A stretch of 64,000 nucleotides of DNA from CAYRFF01 sp964423575 (GCA_964423575.1 CAYRFF010000007.1:21446-85445), one strand, 5' to 3'; shown: positions 15,602 through 25,602, numbered from the stretch's first letter. Program-made: numbers and translations. The notes: generated by a model from the letters alone, not told the origin.

Positions 15602-16687
15602 TTACAGGTATTTAAAGTTGTGATTTTTTTCAATGTTTTTCAGACTTTCAAAAATGAGTTTGATAACATTTACAATATCATTTTTGTGCGCCATTTCGAC
15701 TGTTGTATGCATATAACGCAATGGTAGAGAAATGAGAGCTGCAGGAATTCCATCTCTGGAATAAGCAAATGCATCTGTATCAGTTCCTGTACTGCGTGAG
15801 GCAGCTTCACGTTGAACAGGTATCTCGTTTTTCTCAGCTGTATCCAGTATTAATTCGCGTAAGATATTGTGCACTGCCGGTCCATAAGTGACGGTGGGAC
15901 CGTGATTACATTTCACATCTCCCAATGTATTGGCGTCGAGATGTGGAGTCGTTGTATCATGCGTTACATCAGTAATAATTGCTGCATTGGGGTTAATCCT
16001 GTGGGCAATCATCTGAGCACCGCGCAGACCGATTTCTTCCTGTACTGAGTTGACAATATACAGAGAGTAGGGAAGTTCAACCTTTTCTTCTTTTATCATT
16101 CTGGCTACCTGTGCAATACAGAATCCGCCCATGCGGTTATCCAAGGCACGTCCTACGAAGTAGTTGTCATTCAACTTAATCAGCTCATCTTCATAGGTGA
16201 TTACACAGCCCACATGAATTCCCAGGTTTTCTACTTCTTCTTTGCTATCAGCACCGACATCTATGAAAATATCTTCCAATTTTGGTGTCAGTTTAGCTTT
16301 TTTCCCTTTTCTTACATGAATAGCAGGCCATCCAAAGATACCTTTCACAACGCCATTTTTAGTATGGATATTTACGCGTTTGGAGGCTGCAATTGAATCA
16401 TCTGAACCTCCGTTTCTGATTACCTTGATAAAACCATCCTTAGTGATATAATTCACAAACCAGGATATTTCATCAGCATGTCCTTCAATTACAACTTTAA
16501 AGTCCTGGCCGGGATTAATAATTCCGTAAGCGGTGCCATAGGCATCTATATCAGTTTCATCAACATATTCTTTGATATAATCCAGCCAAAGTCTTTGCCC
16601 TTCCTTTTCAAATCCCGTAGGAGAGGCATTATTTAGATATTTAAATAAAAATTCTTCTGATTTCTTATTGAAAACTTTTGTAGCCAT
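15602..16687 (-). CDS. M42 family metallo-aminopeptidase
   Basis: A 361-residue cytoplasmic TET-type aminopeptidase (glutamyl or broad). The co-catalytic metal ligands and base are visible: EGHADEISW (H70, D72), GRALDNRMGG, NSVQEEIGLRGA, TDVTHDTTTP and the late RYMHTTVEM. SRSTGTDTDAFAYSRDG is also typical. The PDZ-like insertion of the family is present (about residues 90-170). It would degrade peptides after the proteasome-like or Clp proteases. It lies 23 bp downstream of pyrE and may share its transcript. Confidence 0.92.
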   Translation of the reverse strand: MATKVFNKKSEEFLFKYLNNASPTGFEKEGQRLWLDYIKEYVDETDIDAYGTAYGIINPGQDFKVVIEGHADEISWFVNYITKDGFIKVIRNGGSDDSIAASKRVNIHTKNGVVKGIFGWPAIHVRKGKKAKLTPKLEDIFIDVGADSKEEVENLGIHVGCVITYEDELIKLNDNYFVGRALDNRMGGFCIAQVARMIKEEKVELPYSLYIVNSVQEEIGLRGAQMIAHRINPNAAIITDVTHDTTTPHLDANTLGDVKCNHGPTVTYGPAVHNILRELILDTAEKNEIPVQREAASRSTGTDTDAFAYSRDGIPAALISLPLRYMHTTVEMAHKNDIVNVIKLIFESLKNIEKNHNFKYL

Positions 16688-16710
16688 AGTTTTACTTGTA
16701 TGTTTTATTG

Positions 16711-17349
16711 TTATTTGCGATTATCGGACCAGTTCTGTGGAGACTCTCGCCATTCCCGAAGAGATATGATTTCCTCCGGTGTTACATAATTTTCTTTTTC
16801 TGCAATCTGTAGTAATTTATCGTAATTGGTAAGCGATTTATAACGTACACCTTCAGATTCAAAGTTGTTTCTGGAGACATCGAGATCGTAATTGAAAATA
16901 GAAACAAGGCCTACTACTTCAAGCCCGGCCTCTGTTAATGCTCTGCAGGCGTTGATTGAAGACTTGCCTGTCGATATAAGATCTTCGACGACAATGACTT
17001 TCTGACCCTCAATGACTCTTCCTTCAATCTGGTTTTTCTTTCCGTGCTCTTTGGCTTTGGACCGCACGTAAATAAATGGCAAGTCCATTTTTTCTGCAAC
17101 GAGAGCTCCGTGAGGAATTCCCGCTGTTGCCACACCGGCAATCACATCGACAAAACCAAATTCTCTGACGAGATTGGCAAGCCCATCTCGTATTGTATGC
17201 CTTACTGCAGGATATGACAAAGTAAGTCTGTTATCACAGTATATAGGTGATAATAAACCGGAAGTCCATGTAAATGGCTTTTGCGGACTTAACTTAATTG
17301 CTTTTATTTGCAGTAGTTGAGAGGCAATATCTCCTGCTACCAATTCCAT
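16711..17349 (-). CDS. pyrE: orotate phosphoribosyltransferase
   Basis: PyrE joins orotate to PRPP to give OMP in pyrimidine synthesis. The 212-residue protein has the family's orotate loop (TSGLLSPIYCDNR), GVATAGIPHGALVAEKMDLP and YVRSKAKEHGKKNQIEG (the flexible catalytic loop). The PRPP signature is VIVVEDLISTGKSS. The ATG at 17349 gives the standard N terminus. A -7-like element lies in the 30-bp gap shared with the divergent NUDIX gene. Confidence 0.96.
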   Translation of the reverse strand: MELVAGDIASQLLQIKAIKLSPQKPFTWTSGLLSPIYCDNRLTLSYPAVRHTIRDGLANLVREFGFVDVIAGVATAGIPHGALVAEKMDLPFIYVRSKAKEHGKKNQIEGRVIEGQKVIVVEDLISTGKSSINACRALTEAGLEVVGLVSIFNYDLDVSRNNFESEGVRYKSLTNYDKLLQIAEKENYVTPEEIISLREWRESPQNWSDNRK

Positions 17350-17376
17350 AAATTGATTTTATTTTAAGGATTTTCA

Positions 17377-17384
17377 CAAATGTA
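17377..17384 (-). promoter_or_regulatory. candidate -7 element for pyrE
   Basis: On the minus strand this reads TACATTTG, matching TAnnTTTG, 27 bp before the pyrE ATG. It overlaps the start codon of the divergent NUDIX gene at 17380, so the two transcription units share almost no spacer. Confidence 0.4.
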
Positions 17385-17994
17385 CAAAATCTATATTAAC
17401 GATTTACCATTTATAATAACTGTTCCCGAAAACTCTCATTTTTTTAATGGGGCTGCTATTATAAGCCCTTTTATCCATAACCCAAAAATATTAATTAGTT
17501 ATATTGATTTACTCGAGAAACAAAGCCAAAATTACGGCGATATTGTGCTTACTACAAGCGAGCCGGATGAAGCATTTGAATCGTTTACAAGCTTGTTTAC
17601 GGTAATTGAAGCTGCGGGTGGAGTTGTCCGTAATGATGAGTCTGAATTACTTTTTATTCATAGAAATGGGAAGTGGGATTTGCCGAAAGGCAAAATAGAA
17701 GAGGGAGAAAGTCCAGAAGTTGCATCGGTACGTGAGATTAAGGAAGAGACGGGCGTTGATAGCCGCATCAATAACCTATTGTGTATAACTTATCACAGCT
17801 ATAAAATCGATAAAGAAAGGTTTCTTAAAAAGACTTACTGGTACAATATGCAACTTGCAGGCGAATCGCGATCGTTGATACCGCAACAGGAAGAAGGCAT
17901 TGAAATCGTCAAATGGATGTCCGGAGATACCTTTTTAAATAAATATCGTGATAATACTTATAAAAGTATCATCGAAGTTCTCTCTTATATCTGA
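17380..17994 (+). CDS. NUDIX hydrolase
   Basis: A 204-residue protein. Residues 1-75 form an N-terminal extension with no recognised domain. From AAGGVVRNDESE onwards it is a NUDIX domain, and the Nudix box fits exactly: G(x5)E(x7)REIKEETGV at residues 104-126. The family hydrolyses nucleoside diphosphates linked to another moiety, with Mg bound by the box glutamates. The substrate (nucleotide, sugar nucleotide, diadenosine phosphate) cannot be read from the sequence. It is divergent from pyrE with a 30-bp spacer. Confidence 0.9.
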   Translation: MYKIYINDLPFIITVPENSHFFNGAAIISPFIHNPKILISYIDLLEKQSQNYGDIVLTTSEPDEAFESFTSLFTVIEAAGGVVRNDESELLFIHRNGKWDLPKGKIEEGESPEVASVREIKEETGVDSRINNLLCITYHSYKIDKERFLKKTYWYNMQLAGESRSLIPQQEEGIEIVKWMSGDTFLNKYRDNTYKSIIEVLSYI

Positions 17995-18031
17995 AAAACC
18001 CCTAAAACTTAATCAGCCTGAAATCGGAATA

Positions 18032-19180
18032 TTAAACGTCCCCGCGGAGAACTTGTCTCGAGATAACCAGTTTCTGAATCTCGGAAGTACCTTCTCCGAT
18101 TGTGCATAGCTTGGAATCCCGATAAAACTTTTCAACGGGAAACTCCTTGGTATAGCCATATCCGCCGTGAACCTGAACAGCATCCGTGGAAATCTCCACA
18201 CATATTTCAGAAGCGTATAACTTGGCAATAGCGGATTGCTTTGTAACCGGCAGATTATTGTTTTTAAGATCAGCTGATTTCCCGATGAGCATTTCTGCAG
18301 CTTCAATTTTAGTCGCCATATCCGCGAGCTTAAATGAAATTCCCTGGAATGAAGAGATAGGTTTGCCAAACTGATGTCTTTCCTGAGAATATTTGACTGA
18401 AGCCTCATAAGCACCCTTGGCAATGCCCAGGCTAAGGGCAGCTATAGAAATACGACCGCCATCGAGAACCTTCATCGCCTGAATAAAGCCTTCGCCTTCT
18501 TCCCCCAGAACCTGACTCTTGTGGATTTTACAATTGTCAAAGATTAATTCGGCAGTTTCTGAAGCACGCATTCCCAGCTTATCTTCCTTTTTACCACCTT
18601 GGAAGCCCGGAGTTCCGCGTTCTACTATCATTGCAGTCATACCATGGCTATCAAGCAACTCACCTGTACGCACGATAACAACCGCAACTTCGGCAGAACG
18701 ACCATGCGTGATCCAGGTCTTATTCCCATTAATAATATAATGATCGCCATCGCGCGCAGCAACACATTGCATACGCCCGGCATCACTACCTGTATTGGCT
18801 TCTGTCAGGCCCCAGGCACCGATCCACTCACCGGTAGCAAGCTTAGGCAGATATTTCTTTTTTTGCTCTTCTGAACCAAACTGTAGGATATGGCCGGTAC
18901 ATAATGAGTTGTGAGCCGCGACTGAAAGTCCTATCGATGGATCCACCTTGGCTATTTCATCAATTACAGCGACATATTCATGATAACCGAGTCCTGCACC
19001 ACCATATTCTTCTGGAACCAAAACACCGAGAAAACCATATTCTCCCATTTTTTTCATAGTCTCTACCGGGAAAGTCTGATTTTCATCCCATTCCATTATG
19101 TGCGGTCTGATATATGTCTCGGCAAAATCACGTGCACTTTCCCTAATCATTCTGATATTCTCGAGTCTGTTGTTATCCAT
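18032..19180 (-). CDS. acyl-CoA dehydrogenase
   Basis: A 382-residue FAD enzyme of the short/medium-chain acyl-CoA dehydrogenase type, introducing the alpha-beta double bond and passing electrons to ETF. WGLTEANTGSDAG and the GNKTWITHG/FAD region are typical, and the catalytic Glu is in CTIGEGTSEIQ (about E363). QVHGGYGYTKEFPVEKFYRDSK completes the signature. It stands alone as a transcription unit here; acyl-chain specificity (butyryl, isovaleryl or 2-methylbutyryl) is not decidable. Given other catabolic genes in the window, branched-chain amino acid breakdown is possible. Confidence 0.93.
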   Translation of the reverse strand: MDNNRLENIRMIRESARDFAETYIRPHIMEWDENQTFPVETMKKMGEYGFLGVLVPEEYGGAGLGYHEYVAVIDEIAKVDPSIGLSVAAHNSLCTGHILQFGSEEQKKKYLPKLATGEWIGAWGLTEANTGSDAGRMQCVAARDGDHYIINGNKTWITHGRSAEVAVVIVRTGELLDSHGMTAMIVERGTPGFQGGKKEDKLGMRASETAELIFDNCKIHKSQVLGEEGEGFIQAMKVLDGGRISIAALSLGIAKGAYEASVKYSQERHQFGKPISSFQGISFKLADMATKIEAAEMLIGKSADLKNNNLPVTKQSAIAKLYASEICVEISTDAVQVHGGYGYTKEFPVEKFYRDSKLCTIGEGTSEIQKLVISRQVLRGDV

Positions 19181-19270
19181 TTTAAGTTCAGTATATTATG
19201 TTTATTAATTCTTATCTTTCTACTAGTTTACAAAATTTAGCTGTAAAACTATAAAATCTTCTATATTCCT

Positions 19271-20587
19271 TCATTCTTCTTCTTGCAAATTCTCCTTTTG
19301 TGCCTTGTTTTTCCTGTTTATCTCTTTCATTTCAAGAATATTGTGAAGAAGCTTTCGCTCAAATGTGTTTCCGGCCGGTTTATAAAACACTTGTTTAGTT
19401 AAACCTTCAGGCATATAATCCTGATCCACATAATGCATCGGATAATCATGCGGGTAGAGATAATCCTTGCCATAATCCAGTTCCTTCATCAACTTGGTAG
19501 GAGCATTCCTCAAATGTACCGGTACAGGCGGGTTGTCATTTTTTCTTACATAATCCAATGCCTTGTCAATTGCCAGGTACGCTGAATTACTCTTGGCGGA
19601 GGTGGCGAGGTATATTGTCGCATTGGAAAGAATGATGCGCGCTTCAGGCATTCCTACAAATTGTACTGCAGTAGCACATTGATTAGCAATGAGAAGCGCA
19701 TTTGGATTAGCAAGGCCGATGTCTTCAGCTGCTGATATAACCAATCGCCTTGCAATAAACTTGATGTCTTCTCCTGCTTCGAGCATTCTTGCCAGCCAGT
19801 ATAGGGATGCTTGTGGATCTGAACCGCGTATCGATTTAATAAAGGCGGAAATCGTGTCATAGTGATTGTCGCCTCCTTTGTCGTACTTGGGTATATTTCT
19901 GTGTGCTATCCTTACAAAGTCTTCATCATTCAGAATAATCTTTCCATCTGCGGCTTCAGTCGATTTATATTTGATAGCCATTTCGAGAATATTCAATGAT
20001 TTCCTTGCATCTCCACCGGCAAGTGTAATCAATGCTTTATAGGATTCTACTGTAATGTCCATTTTCTTCAGCTCGACATCATTTGCAATAGCTGAATCGA
20101 CTACTTTAATTATATCATCATCCTTCAATGATTGAAGCCTGTATACTTGCATCCGAGAAAGGAGTGCGCCATTGACTTCAAAGGAAGGGTTCTCCGTCGT
20201 TGCTCCTATAAGAGTAACTGTTCCGTCTTCTACAGCTCCCAGGAGACTATCTTGCTGTGACTTAGAAAAGCGATGAATCTCATCAATGAAAAGAATAGGC
20301 GAGCCTACATGAAAAAATTGTCCATCTTTAGCGCGTTTAAGCACTTCTCTGATATCCTTTACACTAGCGTTAATCGCACTCAATTTGTAAAAAGGTCTGT
20401 TGAGCGTATTCGCGATTATATTCGCGAGTGTCGTTTTACCCACTCCCGGTGGTCCCCAGAGAATCATGGATGGAATGTGACCGGATTTAATCAACTTTCC
20501 CAGAGCTCTACCATCTTCGAGTAAGTCTTGTTGCCCGACGATTTCGTCAAGGCTTTTCGGTCTCATTCTTTCTGCTAAAGGCTCCAC
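19271..20587 (-). CDS. rarA: replication-associated recombination protein A (AAA+ ATPase)
   Basis: RarA/MgsA is a tetrameric AAA+ clamp-loader-like ATPase that acts at stalled replication forks. The 438-residue protein has the family start (PLAERMRPKSLDEIVGQQ), Walker A GPPGVGKTT (about residues 45-53), Walker B LFIDEIHRF, sensor IGATTENPSF and LSRMQVY. The C-terminal tetramerisation part is also recognisable (GSDPQASLYWLARMLEAGED, YPHDYP). The last about 25 residues are charged and variable. No terminator or promoter is obvious around it. Confidence 0.96.
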   Translation of the reverse strand: MEPLAERMRPKSLDEIVGQQDLLEDGRALGKLIKSGHIPSMILWGPPGVGKTTLANIIANTLNRPFYKLSAINASVKDIREVLKRAKDGQFFHVGSPILFIDEIHRFSKSQQDSLLGAVEDGTVTLIGATTENPSFEVNGALLSRMQVYRLQSLKDDDIIKVVDSAIANDVELKKMDITVESYKALITLAGGDARKSLNILEMAIKYKSTEAADGKIILNDEDFVRIAHRNIPKYDKGGDNHYDTISAFIKSIRGSDPQASLYWLARMLEAGEDIKFIARRLVISAAEDIGLANPNALLIANQCATAVQFVGMPEARIILSNATIYLATSAKSNSAYLAIDKALDYVRKNDNPPVPVHLRNAPTKLMKELDYGKDYLYPHDYPMHYVDQDYMPEGLTKQVFYKPAGNTFERKLLHNILEMKEINRKNKAQKENLQEEE

Positions 20588-20680
20588 TTTTTATTGATTT
20601 GATTTTGGAATGTTTATTATAAAAGCTAACTCAATATGAAGATATTTTGTTACCATTTAAGCTATAGTAATTTATTTAAA

Positions 20681-21502
20681 TTAAAAATCTTTCTCCATTT
20701 TGATAGTTTTATCCCAGTATTGTCTTCTAAGCCAGCGAGCTAATCCATCCAATCCCGGAAAGAGAACACGCTCATTGATATTTGATTGATCGAGCTTATC
20801 CCTTATTTCCCATTTGAGTTCTGCCGGAATAATAATCTTGAATGATTTGAGCTCGACTCCCGATAACCAGTCGGAAAGAAGAACATTGGGATCTGTCATC
20901 ATAGAGAATACAGCATATTGGTTTACTATTCTGTCGTCGATGGAGGGCGGTTCAAAGAATAGTACAAATGCATTGTCTTTTAGTTGCTGCAGTTCTACCA
21001 AGGAATGGACGGCTCTATCCAACATTTCACTCGTAAAGATATGAGAACCTTCATTTTCAATAACCCTTGCCAGTCGTTCAGGTAAGAATTTCTTGGAGTC
21101 GACGTAATCTACTGCGTAGATTATGCCGTCCTGATCGTATTTTTCAAAGTTTTCCGTAGCAAAATGCAATGCAACAAAAGGCGAGTATGTCCAGTCAAGC
21201 ATCCGCGTGGGAAGGCCATGATGCTGCGCCAGAGCCAGCCAATACCAGACAGAAGTATAAGTATGAATCTTCTGTGAATATTTCTTAAAATTCCGCAGTA
21301 AATGCTTTTCAAGATGTGATTCTCCCAGGCGGTTTAATGTTGTGGATAGATCGTATTCGGAGCTTGAACAACCACGATATACATAAGAAGAACGATAACG
21401 TTGTAAATCCGGATTATAGGAGTCATAATAAAGCATGCCCATGAGCTCTTCCCAGCTTTCCGGGCGTAAAATTTTAAACCCCTTTTCAGATTTCATCTTC
21501 AT
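20681..21502 (-). CDS. FRG-domain protein, coupled to the kynurenine operon
   Basis: A 273-residue cytoplasmic protein with an FRG domain (PF08867 type). The sequence has SSYVYRGCSSSEYDLSTTLNRL, where the FxRG core reads YVYRG, then WYWLALAQHHGLPTRMLDWTYSPFVALHFATE (about residues 88-120), which is the most conserved part of such proteins. The biochemical role of the domain is unknown; it is widespread in phages, mobile elements and isolated chromosomal genes. Its ATG overlaps the stop of kmo by 4 bp (ATGA), so it is probably translated with the kynurenine genes. Nothing suggests it is an enzyme of that pathway. Confidence 0.8.
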   Translation of the reverse strand: MKMKSEKGFKILRPESWEELMGMLYYDSYNPDLQRYRSSYVYRGCSSSEYDLSTTLNRLGESHLEKHLLRNFKKYSQKIHTYTSVWYWLALAQHHGLPTRMLDWTYSPFVALHFATENFEKYDQDGIIYAVDYVDSKKFLPERLARVIENEGSHIFTSEMLDRAVHSLVELQQLKDNAFVLFFEPPSIDDRIVNQYAVFSMMTDPNVLLSDWLSGVELKSFKIIIPAELKWEIRDKLDQSNINERVLFPGLDGLARWLRRQYWDKTIKMEKDF

Positions 21503-22890
21503 TCCTCGTAAATCTTGTAGTCGGGAAATGTTTTCCTTGTTTCTTCCTTTAATATGGCCATTATTTCCTCGATAGAATGCTCCTCCTCTTCTTGAACCAT
21601 ATTTAATAATAATGCGTCCTGAAATCGACCTACATTCATTGCAACATGATAGGGAAGGTCTTCTCTGAACGTTACCATTGAATACTTGGAAGAATATTCT
21701 TCATATTTTGCTTCAAGCTGCATCTCAATGTCACGTTTTTTTGCAAAGCCCTCATGGGCAACCTGATCTCTCATTTCGTAGAAATTATCGAGAGATAAAT
21801 CTGCAATTGCATCTGCATTGATTTTACGTGACTGGTAAAACTCTGGAAGGACAACATCCCATTGATGATTGTTTTTCTCTATGAGTTCATTTAGCACATA
21901 GACATCTTCAAATCCGCAATTCATTCCTTGAGCGTAGAATGGAACAACCGCATGAGCTGAATCTCCCAAGAGGAAAACGGAGTCATTTACATACCAGGGA
22001 GAACATTTCACAGTTCTCAATGCACCCACTGGGTTTTTCTCCATCTCTTCAATAAGATTGTAGAGAAGAGGGTAGGCATCAGCAAAGTGTTCCTTGAAAA
22101 AATCCTTTATATCGTCTGCTGTTTTTAACTTGTCAAAGCTCGCCTGGTCAGTATTGCCCAATGTTCTCATAAAAAGCGTCACTGTAAAGGAGCCATCCGT
22201 GTTGGGCAATGCGATAAGCATGTAATCGCCTCGTGGCCATATATGTAAGGCATTCTTTTCAATCTGAAATTTTTCTTTCTCACCCGGAGAGATGGAAAGC
22301 TCTTTATAAGAATGCTCTAGGAACTGCTGCGAGAAGGAGAAGCGCAAAGAAGCTGCATGACGCAGCATTGAAGCGCGTACTGCTGAATTAGCACCATCGG
22401 CACCGATAATTAAATCAGCTATAAAGTCGACAGTTCTGAATTGCTCGTCATAAAAGATAGCGGTGTTATTCTGTAGGTCTACAGAAATGCACTCATAATT
22501 GAAATAGCTGGTAATGTTAGGATAGGTGTCGATTTTGTCAAGCAATAACTCATTAAGGCCGGAACGAGAAATGGAGTTGATATACTCCGATTCACGGCCG
22601 CTATACCTGGCAAGCCGTGTATTTCCTTCTTCATCGTGAAGCATTCTGCCGTACATAGGAATTGCAATATTTCTTGCGGCCTCTTCCATCTCTATAAGCC
22701 TAAGCGTTTTTAATCCCCTGTCTGAAAGAGCAAGGTTAATCGATCTACCTGACTTCTGTCCGGTTTTTCGCATATCAGAACGACTGTCAAACAAGGATAC
22801 TTCATACCCAAGTTGTGCCATTCTGATTGCAGCTACTGATCCCACAAGGCCTGCTCCGACTACTATTACAGTTTTTTTACTTCTATCCAT
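21499..22890 (-). CDS. kmo: kynurenine 3-monooxygenase
   Basis: This FAD-dependent monooxygenase converts L-kynurenine to 3-hydroxykynurenine with NADPH and O2. It is 463 residues. The FAD Rossmann fold begins VIVVGAGLVGSVAAIRMA. The KMO-specific RSINLALSDRG is near residue 50, and the second FAD motif LLGDSAHAVVPFYAQGMNCGFEDV near residue 305. Its start shares one base with the kynU stop (TAATG) and its end overlaps the FRG gene by 4 bp. The C-terminal hydrophobic anchor of eukaryotic KMO is absent, as expected in bacteria. Confidence 0.95.
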   Translation of the reverse strand: MDRSKKTVIVVGAGLVGSVAAIRMAQLGYEVSLFDSRSDMRKTGQKSGRSINLALSDRGLKTLRLIEMEEAARNIAIPMYGRMLHDEEGNTRLARYSGRESEYINSISRSGLNELLLDKIDTYPNITSYFNYECISVDLQNNTAIFYDEQFRTVDFIADLIIGADGANSAVRASMLRHAASLRFSFSQQFLEHSYKELSISPGEKEKFQIEKNALHIWPRGDYMLIALPNTDGSFTVTLFMRTLGNTDQASFDKLKTADDIKDFFKEHFADAYPLLYNLIEEMEKNPVGALRTVKCSPWYVNDSVFLLGDSAHAVVPFYAQGMNCGFEDVYVLNELIEKNNHQWDVVLPEFYQSRKINADAIADLSLDNFYEMRDQVAHEGFAKKRDIEMQLEAKYEEYSSKYSMVTFREDLPYHVAMNVGRFQDALLLNMVQEEEEHSIEEIMAILKEETRKTFPDYKIYEE

Positions 22891-24146
22891 TATTCCAGTA
22901 CTTCTTTCAATAATCGTGAAAACTTATACACTTCTTCATAGCTGTTATACAGCGGCACAAATGCTATCCTGATCACATCGGGTTCCCGCCAGTCTGCTAT
23001 TACTCCGCGGTCTTTTAATGCATGAAATATCCTTTTATCGCCATTAGGTATACGGATTGAAAACTGGCACCCTCTCATCTTAGGATCTCGCGGCGTAATT
23101 ATTTCAATCCTGTCAGAGACCACATCCTCGAAGCACTGTTCAGCAAAGTCCATCATCTTTATCGACTTCTTCCTGATTTCTGCCATTCCGGCTTCCGCAA
23201 ATATTTCTAGACTAGCCCGCATGCATGCTAAGGGCAAAATAGGAGGATTAGAAAGTTGCCAGGCTTCTGCAGTGGGGATTGACTTAAAAGTTTCCGGCAT
23301 CTTAAATCGACTGGATTTGTCATGGCCCCACCATCCTTCAAATCTAGGTATTGCAATATTATGATGTCTTTCATGAATGAAAATACCCGATAACGCTCCC
23401 GGACCTGAATTTAAGTATTTGTAAGAACACCAGGCTGCGAAGTCAACATTGTTATCGTGTAGGTTCATCTCCACATTGCCGGCTCCATGTGCCATATCAA
23501 ATCCAACAATACAGCCATATTTATGCCCTGTTTCAGTAATTGATTTAAATGGCATTACCTGCCCGCTATAATAATTCACTCCACCGATTAAAATACAGGC
23601 TGTTTCCTCACCGTGTCTTTCTATAAAATCTAATATGTCTTTTTCTTCTGTATAGTGCTTGCCTGTCGAATATGGAATCTGAAGCAGTGCTTCATCAGGA
23701 TTGTAGCCGTGAAATGAAATCTGAGATTTAACTGCATAGATATCTGATGGGAAAGCGTTCTTCTCAATGATAACTTTAAATCTTTCTTTGCTGGGCCGGT
23801 AAAATGAAACGAGTAGGAGGTGCAGATTTACCGTAAGACTATTCATTGTGACTACTTCTGATTCTTTGGCACCTGCAATCAAAGCCATATTTTTAGTCAT
23901 GAATTCGTGATAGGGGAGCCAGGGATGCCTGGCATCTGTATGTCCTTCCACACCGAGATTTGCCCAATCTTCCAGTTCGTATTCTACGTATTGCTTAGCT
24001 TTTTTAGGTTGTAACCCCAGGGAATTGCCACAGAGATAAAGGAATTCTTCTCCATTTTCCCTGAGCGGAATATGAAATTCCTGACGATATTTCTTAAGTG
24101 AGTCGTTGTTGTCAAGAAGTATAGCCTTTTCCTCAAAATTGCTCAT
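22890..24146 (-). CDS. kynU: kynureninase
   Basis: This PLP enzyme cleaves kynurenine or 3-hydroxykynurenine to (3-hydroxy)anthranilate and alanine. At 418 residues it is the normal length. YLCGNSLGLQPK near the N terminus, GFDMAHGAGNVEMNLHDNNVDFAAWCSYKYLNSGPG (the Lys of SYKY is the PLP Schiff-base residue) and the substrate-loop tryptophan region are all present. It lies between aldehyde dehydrogenase (9 bp gap) and kmo (1-bp overlap). With the adjacent monooxygenase, 3-hydroxykynurenine is the likely in vivo substrate. Confidence 0.96.
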   Translation of the reverse strand: MSNFEEKAILLDNNDSLKKYRQEFHIPLRENGEEFLYLCGNSLGLQPKKAKQYVEYELEDWANLGVEGHTDARHPWLPYHEFMTKNMALIAGAKESEVVTMNSLTVNLHLLLVSFYRPSKERFKVIIEKNAFPSDIYAVKSQISFHGYNPDEALLQIPYSTGKHYTEEKDILDFIERHGEETACILIGGVNYYSGQVMPFKSITETGHKYGCIVGFDMAHGAGNVEMNLHDNNVDFAAWCSYKYLNSGPGALSGIFIHERHHNIAIPRFEGWWGHDKSSRFKMPETFKSIPTAEAWQLSNPPILPLACMRASLEIFAEAGMAEIRKKSIKMMDFAEQCFEDVVSDRIEIITPRDPKMRGCQFSIRIPNGDKRIFHALKDRGVIADWREPDVIRIAFVPLYNSYEEVYKFSRLLKEVLE

Positions 24147-24155
24147 AAATCCAAT

Positions 24156-25601
24156 TTATTTATATTTTATACAGACGTTTTTAGGTTCTGTGAAAAAGTC
24201 GAGGACATCGGTTCCTCCTTCGCGTCCTATTCCTGAGTTCTTTATACCGCCAAATGGAGTTCTAAGGTCGCGTAACAACCATGTGTTTATCCATACTATT
24301 CCGGCTTCAATTTGATGTGCTACACGATGAGCACGATCGAGATTCTGAGTCCAAATTGTAGCAGAAAGTCCGTACTCTACCACATTAGCGTATTTTATGG
24401 CTTCTTCTTCATCTTTGAAAGGCATCACAGTTACAACCGGACCGAATATTTCCTCGAGATTGGTACGACAATTATATTCCAGCCCGCTTATAATTGTCGG
24501 TTCAATATAATAACCGTCTTTTCTTTGGTCAGTGGGAATGATTCTATTTCCACCGAGTTCGACTTTTCCACCTTCTTCCTTGGCTAGTTCAATATAGGAT
24601 AGAACCTTTTCCATGTGTGGCCCCGAAACGACGGCTCCGATTTGAGTGTCCGGATCAGCAGGATCACCGAGTTTTAAATTCTTGGTTTTTTCTATAAATC
24701 TGGAGAGAAAATCCTCATAAATACTTTCCTCTACAAAGATTCTTGACCCGCACAGACATATTTCTCCCTGATTGTCAAAAGAAGAGTAAACCGATGTTTC
24801 TACTGCTTTTTCCAAATCGCAGTCAGCGAAAATGATATTGGGATTTTTGCCACCGAGTTCTAGCGATAATTTCTTAAACATCGGAGCAGCTATACTCGTA
24901 ATTTTCCTTCCTGTTTTGGTGCCTCCGGTAAAGGAGATTGCCTTGATTTTGGGATGACTGACAATTGCAGTTCCTACTTCATCGCCGCGTCCATTTAATA
25001 TATTGAGTACTCCTTCCGGCAAACCTGCTTCCTGAACGATTTCAGACAGAAGGAAAGCAGTGTAAGGCGTGATTTCAGAAGGTTTGGCAACTACCGTATT
25101 TCCGGCTGCCAATGCCGGTGCAATTTTCCAGGTAAAGAGATAGAGTGGGAGATTCCAAGGAGAAATACAGCCCACAACTCCCAATGGCTGTCGCAGAGTA
25201 TAATTAATCGCAAAATCTGACATTTGATGAGATTTGCTCTCATACGCAACTATTGTATTGGCAAAGAACCTAAAATTTGCGGAAGCGCGGGGAATATCAA
25301 CTCTTCTTGCCAGAGAAATAGGTTTCCCATTGTCGAGACATTCTGCCTGTGCTAGCTTTTCATGGTTTTTATCAATTAAATCGGCGATGCGGTGAAGGAA
25401 TGTAGAGCGCTTATTGATTGATAAATTGCTCCATGCCGGGAAAGCCTTGCTTGCAGCTTCAACAGCCATTTCAACATCTACTGTATTACTGAGTGCGACA
25501 CGGGAAAACACTTTTCCTGTGTCCGGTCGGAAATTATCCATCCAGTTTTTTCCGACCGGTTCAGTCAAATTTCCATTGATGAAATTGCTTATATTTATCA
25601 T
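24156..25601 (-). CDS. aldehyde dehydrogenase, probable 2-aminomuconate semialdehyde dehydrogenase
   Basis: A 481-residue NAD-dependent aldehyde dehydrogenase. ISPWNLPLYL, FTGGTKTG, the base Glu in LELGGKNP and the catalytic Cys region NQGEICLCGSRI are complete. That last motif and the C-terminal WINTWLLRDLRTPFGGIKNSG are typical of the ALDH8A1/AmnC branch that oxidises 2-aminomuconate or 2-hydroxymuconate semialdehyde. Position between kynA and kynU supports a job after 3-hydroxyanthranilate ring opening. However, the dioxygenase (HAAO) and decarboxylase (ACMSD) needed to make its substrate are not in this operon. Specificity is therefore inferred. Confidence 0.88.
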   Translation of the reverse strand: MINISNFINGNLTEPVGKNWMDNFRPDTGKVFSRVALSNTVDVEMAVEAASKAFPAWSNLSINKRSTFLHRIADLIDKNHEKLAQAECLDNGKPISLARRVDIPRASANFRFFANTIVAYESKSHQMSDFAINYTLRQPLGVVGCISPWNLPLYLFTWKIAPALAAGNTVVAKPSEITPYTAFLLSEIVQEAGLPEGVLNILNGRGDEVGTAIVSHPKIKAISFTGGTKTGRKITSIAAPMFKKLSLELGGKNPNIIFADCDLEKAVETSVYSSFDNQGEICLCGSRIFVEESIYEDFLSRFIEKTKNLKLGDPADPDTQIGAVVSGPHMEKVLSYIELAKEEGGKVELGGNRIIPTDQRKDGYYIEPTIISGLEYNCRTNLEEIFGPVVTVMPFKDEEEAIKYANVVEYGLSATIWTQNLDRAHRVAHQIEAGIVWINTWLLRDLRTPFGGIKNSGIGREGGTDVLDFFTEPKNVCIKYK

Positions 25602-25602
25602 C